NCBI GenBank assembly: GCA_964513465.1
Contig: CAZEMR010000111.1
Span: 1 to 6,755, forward strand
DNA length: 6,755 nucleotides
Direction: 5' to 3'
From: CAZEMR01 sp964513465
GTDB taxonomy: Bacteria; Bacteroidota; Ignavibacteria; Kapaibacteriales; UBA2268
In this document: one piece after another, positions 6,034-6,755 of the stretch
How positions within the stretch are numbered: position 1 is the stretch's first letter
How the letters are laid out: every line of letters begins with the position of its first letter
The notes under the pieces: model-generated
What the model was told of the DNA's origin: nothing
What the model saw: the letters and a program-made list of their open reading frames with translations, nothing else
Database searches by the model: none
Position numbers and translations under genes: made by a program

Positions 6034-6150
6034 TAGATTTTTGAATCGGTTTCATTTATACAACACAAAGATTGACGAAAAGACGCAAATAATTTCGGGC
6101 GGAATGCGGTAAATAGCTGAATTCGCTGATTTTTACAATATTTTCGGGTT

Positions 6151-6180
6151 TTGGCATTCTATATCTTCCGAATATTTTTT
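6151..6180 (+). promoter_or_regulatory. Bacteroidota-type promoter for hslO
   Basis: TTG (6151-6153, within TTTTGG) is followed after exactly 19 nt by TATTTTTT (6173-6180), one base off TAnnTTTG. Transcription would start close to 6187, leaving about 18 nt before the ATG at 6205. Confidence 0.5.
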
Positions 6181-6204
6181 TGAATTAACAAATCATTGAA
6201 TTAT

Positions 6205-6755
6205 ATGAATATTGAAAATCTGAAAAAGCAATATAAGCTGCGAGACCGCATGGTGCGCGCGATTTCGAAGAATGGCCATTTCCGCGTAAGCGTCGTAAAA
6301 AACTCGAACACCGCAAAAACCGCGCAGGATAGCCACAATCTGCCGGATCTGCCGGCGCTGTTTCTGGCGCGGGCTTGCAGCGCGGCTATGCTGCTGGCAT
6401 CCTTCCTCAAAGGCGAGGAGCGGGTGGTAATCGAGGCCGAAGGCAATGGCCCGATCAGCAAAGTATTCGCCGAGGCGCTCCAGGTTGGTGAATGCCGAGG
6501 ATTCGTGGATTTCTCGCAAGACAAAAGCGACTGGAATATTTCGGAAATCTCTGATGCGCTTGGAGTTGGCGTGCTTAAGATCGCCCGCGTTTTATATAAT
6601 AAACCCGAGCCGATAACCGGTATTACAGAGCTTGTCAAAGGCGATTTGTCCACCGATCTGGCGTATTATTTCGCGCGTTCGGAGCAGGTGCCTACTGCGG
6701 TGATACTCGATGCGGATTTCGACGACAAGGGCAGGATCAGGCATTCGGGGGGAAT
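6205..6755 (+). CDS. hslO: Redox-regulated chaperone Hsp33, N-terminal part (runs off right edge)
   Basis: Hsp33 is a cytoplasmic holdase activated by oxidation and unfolding; its C-terminal zinc centre (CxC and CxxC) senses the oxidant. The frame is open from the ATG at 6205 to the edge, 183 codons, against about 290 for the full protein, so the zinc cysteines are not in view. Seen: RAISKNGHFRVSVVKNS (18-34), LPDLPALFLARACSAAMLLASFLKGEE (46-72), VVIEAEGNGPISKVFAEA (74-91), the ITGITELVKGDLSTDLAYYF segment (137-156) and SEQVPTAV (159-166), all characteristic of the Hsp33 N-terminal domain. Cys58 and Cys97 in view are not the zinc ligands. No clear Shine-Dalgarno site precedes 6205; the internal ATG at 6250 (MVRAISKNG) is a possible alternative start, because several homologues begin near there. 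It is divergent from the DUF3160 gene, with its own promoter. Confidence 0.92.
   Translation, partial: MNIENLKKQYKLRDRMVRAISKNGHFRVSVVKNSNTAKTAQDSHNLPDLPALFLARACSAAMLLASFLKGEERVVIEAEGNGPISKVFAEALQVGECRGFVDFSQDKSDWNISEISDALGVGVLKIARVLYNKPEPITGITELVKGDLSTDLAYYFARSEQVPTAVILDADFDDKGRIRHSGG

Noticed and set aside
1..6755. CRISPR array, tRNA/rRNA, insertion sequence, toxin-antitoxin pair or phage defence system
   Set aside because: No regularly spaced repeats, RNA gene folds, transposase motifs or defence-gene domains were found on either strand.

Overview
The window looks like ordinary housekeeping and accessory DNA from a bacterium of the Bacteroidota or a close relative in the Fibrobacterota-Chlorobiota-Bacteroidota (FCB) group. 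Three things suggest this. Several intergenic regions carry promoters of the Bacteroidota pattern, TTG-19 nt-TAnnTTTG. The large secreted protein ends in a sorting domain of the type IX secretion (T9SS) / FlgD-Ig kind. The NusA N-terminus reads like FCB-type NusA. Coding DNA is of moderate GC and the intergenic DNA is clearly AT-rich. Good Shine-Dalgarno sites precede some genes, which is less usual for Bacteroidota proper, so a phylum-level call is not firm.

Layout, left to right. (1) Bases 1-490, minus strand: the N-terminal 163 codons of transcription factor NusA, running off the left edge. Its leader (491-650) holds a consensus-matching promoter and a terminator-like hairpin; no rimP lies upstream. 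(2) Bases 751-2745, plus strand, divergent from nusA: a glutaryl-CoA dehydrogenase-type acyl-CoA dehydrogenase followed 15 nt later by a GNAT-fold acetyltransferase, probably one operon. (3) Bases 2766-3029, minus strand: an 87-residue, charged, helical protein with its own consensus promoter and a strong ribosome binding site, convergent with the GNAT gene. (4) Bases 3030-3387: promoter, AT-rich DNA without a gene, then an intrinsic terminator. (5) Bases 3388-5949, minus strand: an 853-residue exported DUF3160 protein. (6) Bases 5950-6204: a divergent promoter region with a 34-bp dyad. (7) Bases 6205-6755, plus strand: the redox chaperone Hsp33 (hslO), cut off by the right edge before its zinc-binding cysteines.

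The genes do not form one pathway. nusA and hslO are housekeeping and stress genes, the dehydrogenase belongs to lysine/tryptophan or aromatic acid degradation, and the DUF3160 protein works outside the cytoplasm. I found no CRISPR array, RNA gene, mobile element or phage gene, and no convincing new multi-gene system. The items most worth a second look are the nusA leader, the dyad in the DUF3160/hslO intergenic region, the small helical protein and the DUF3160 protein itself.
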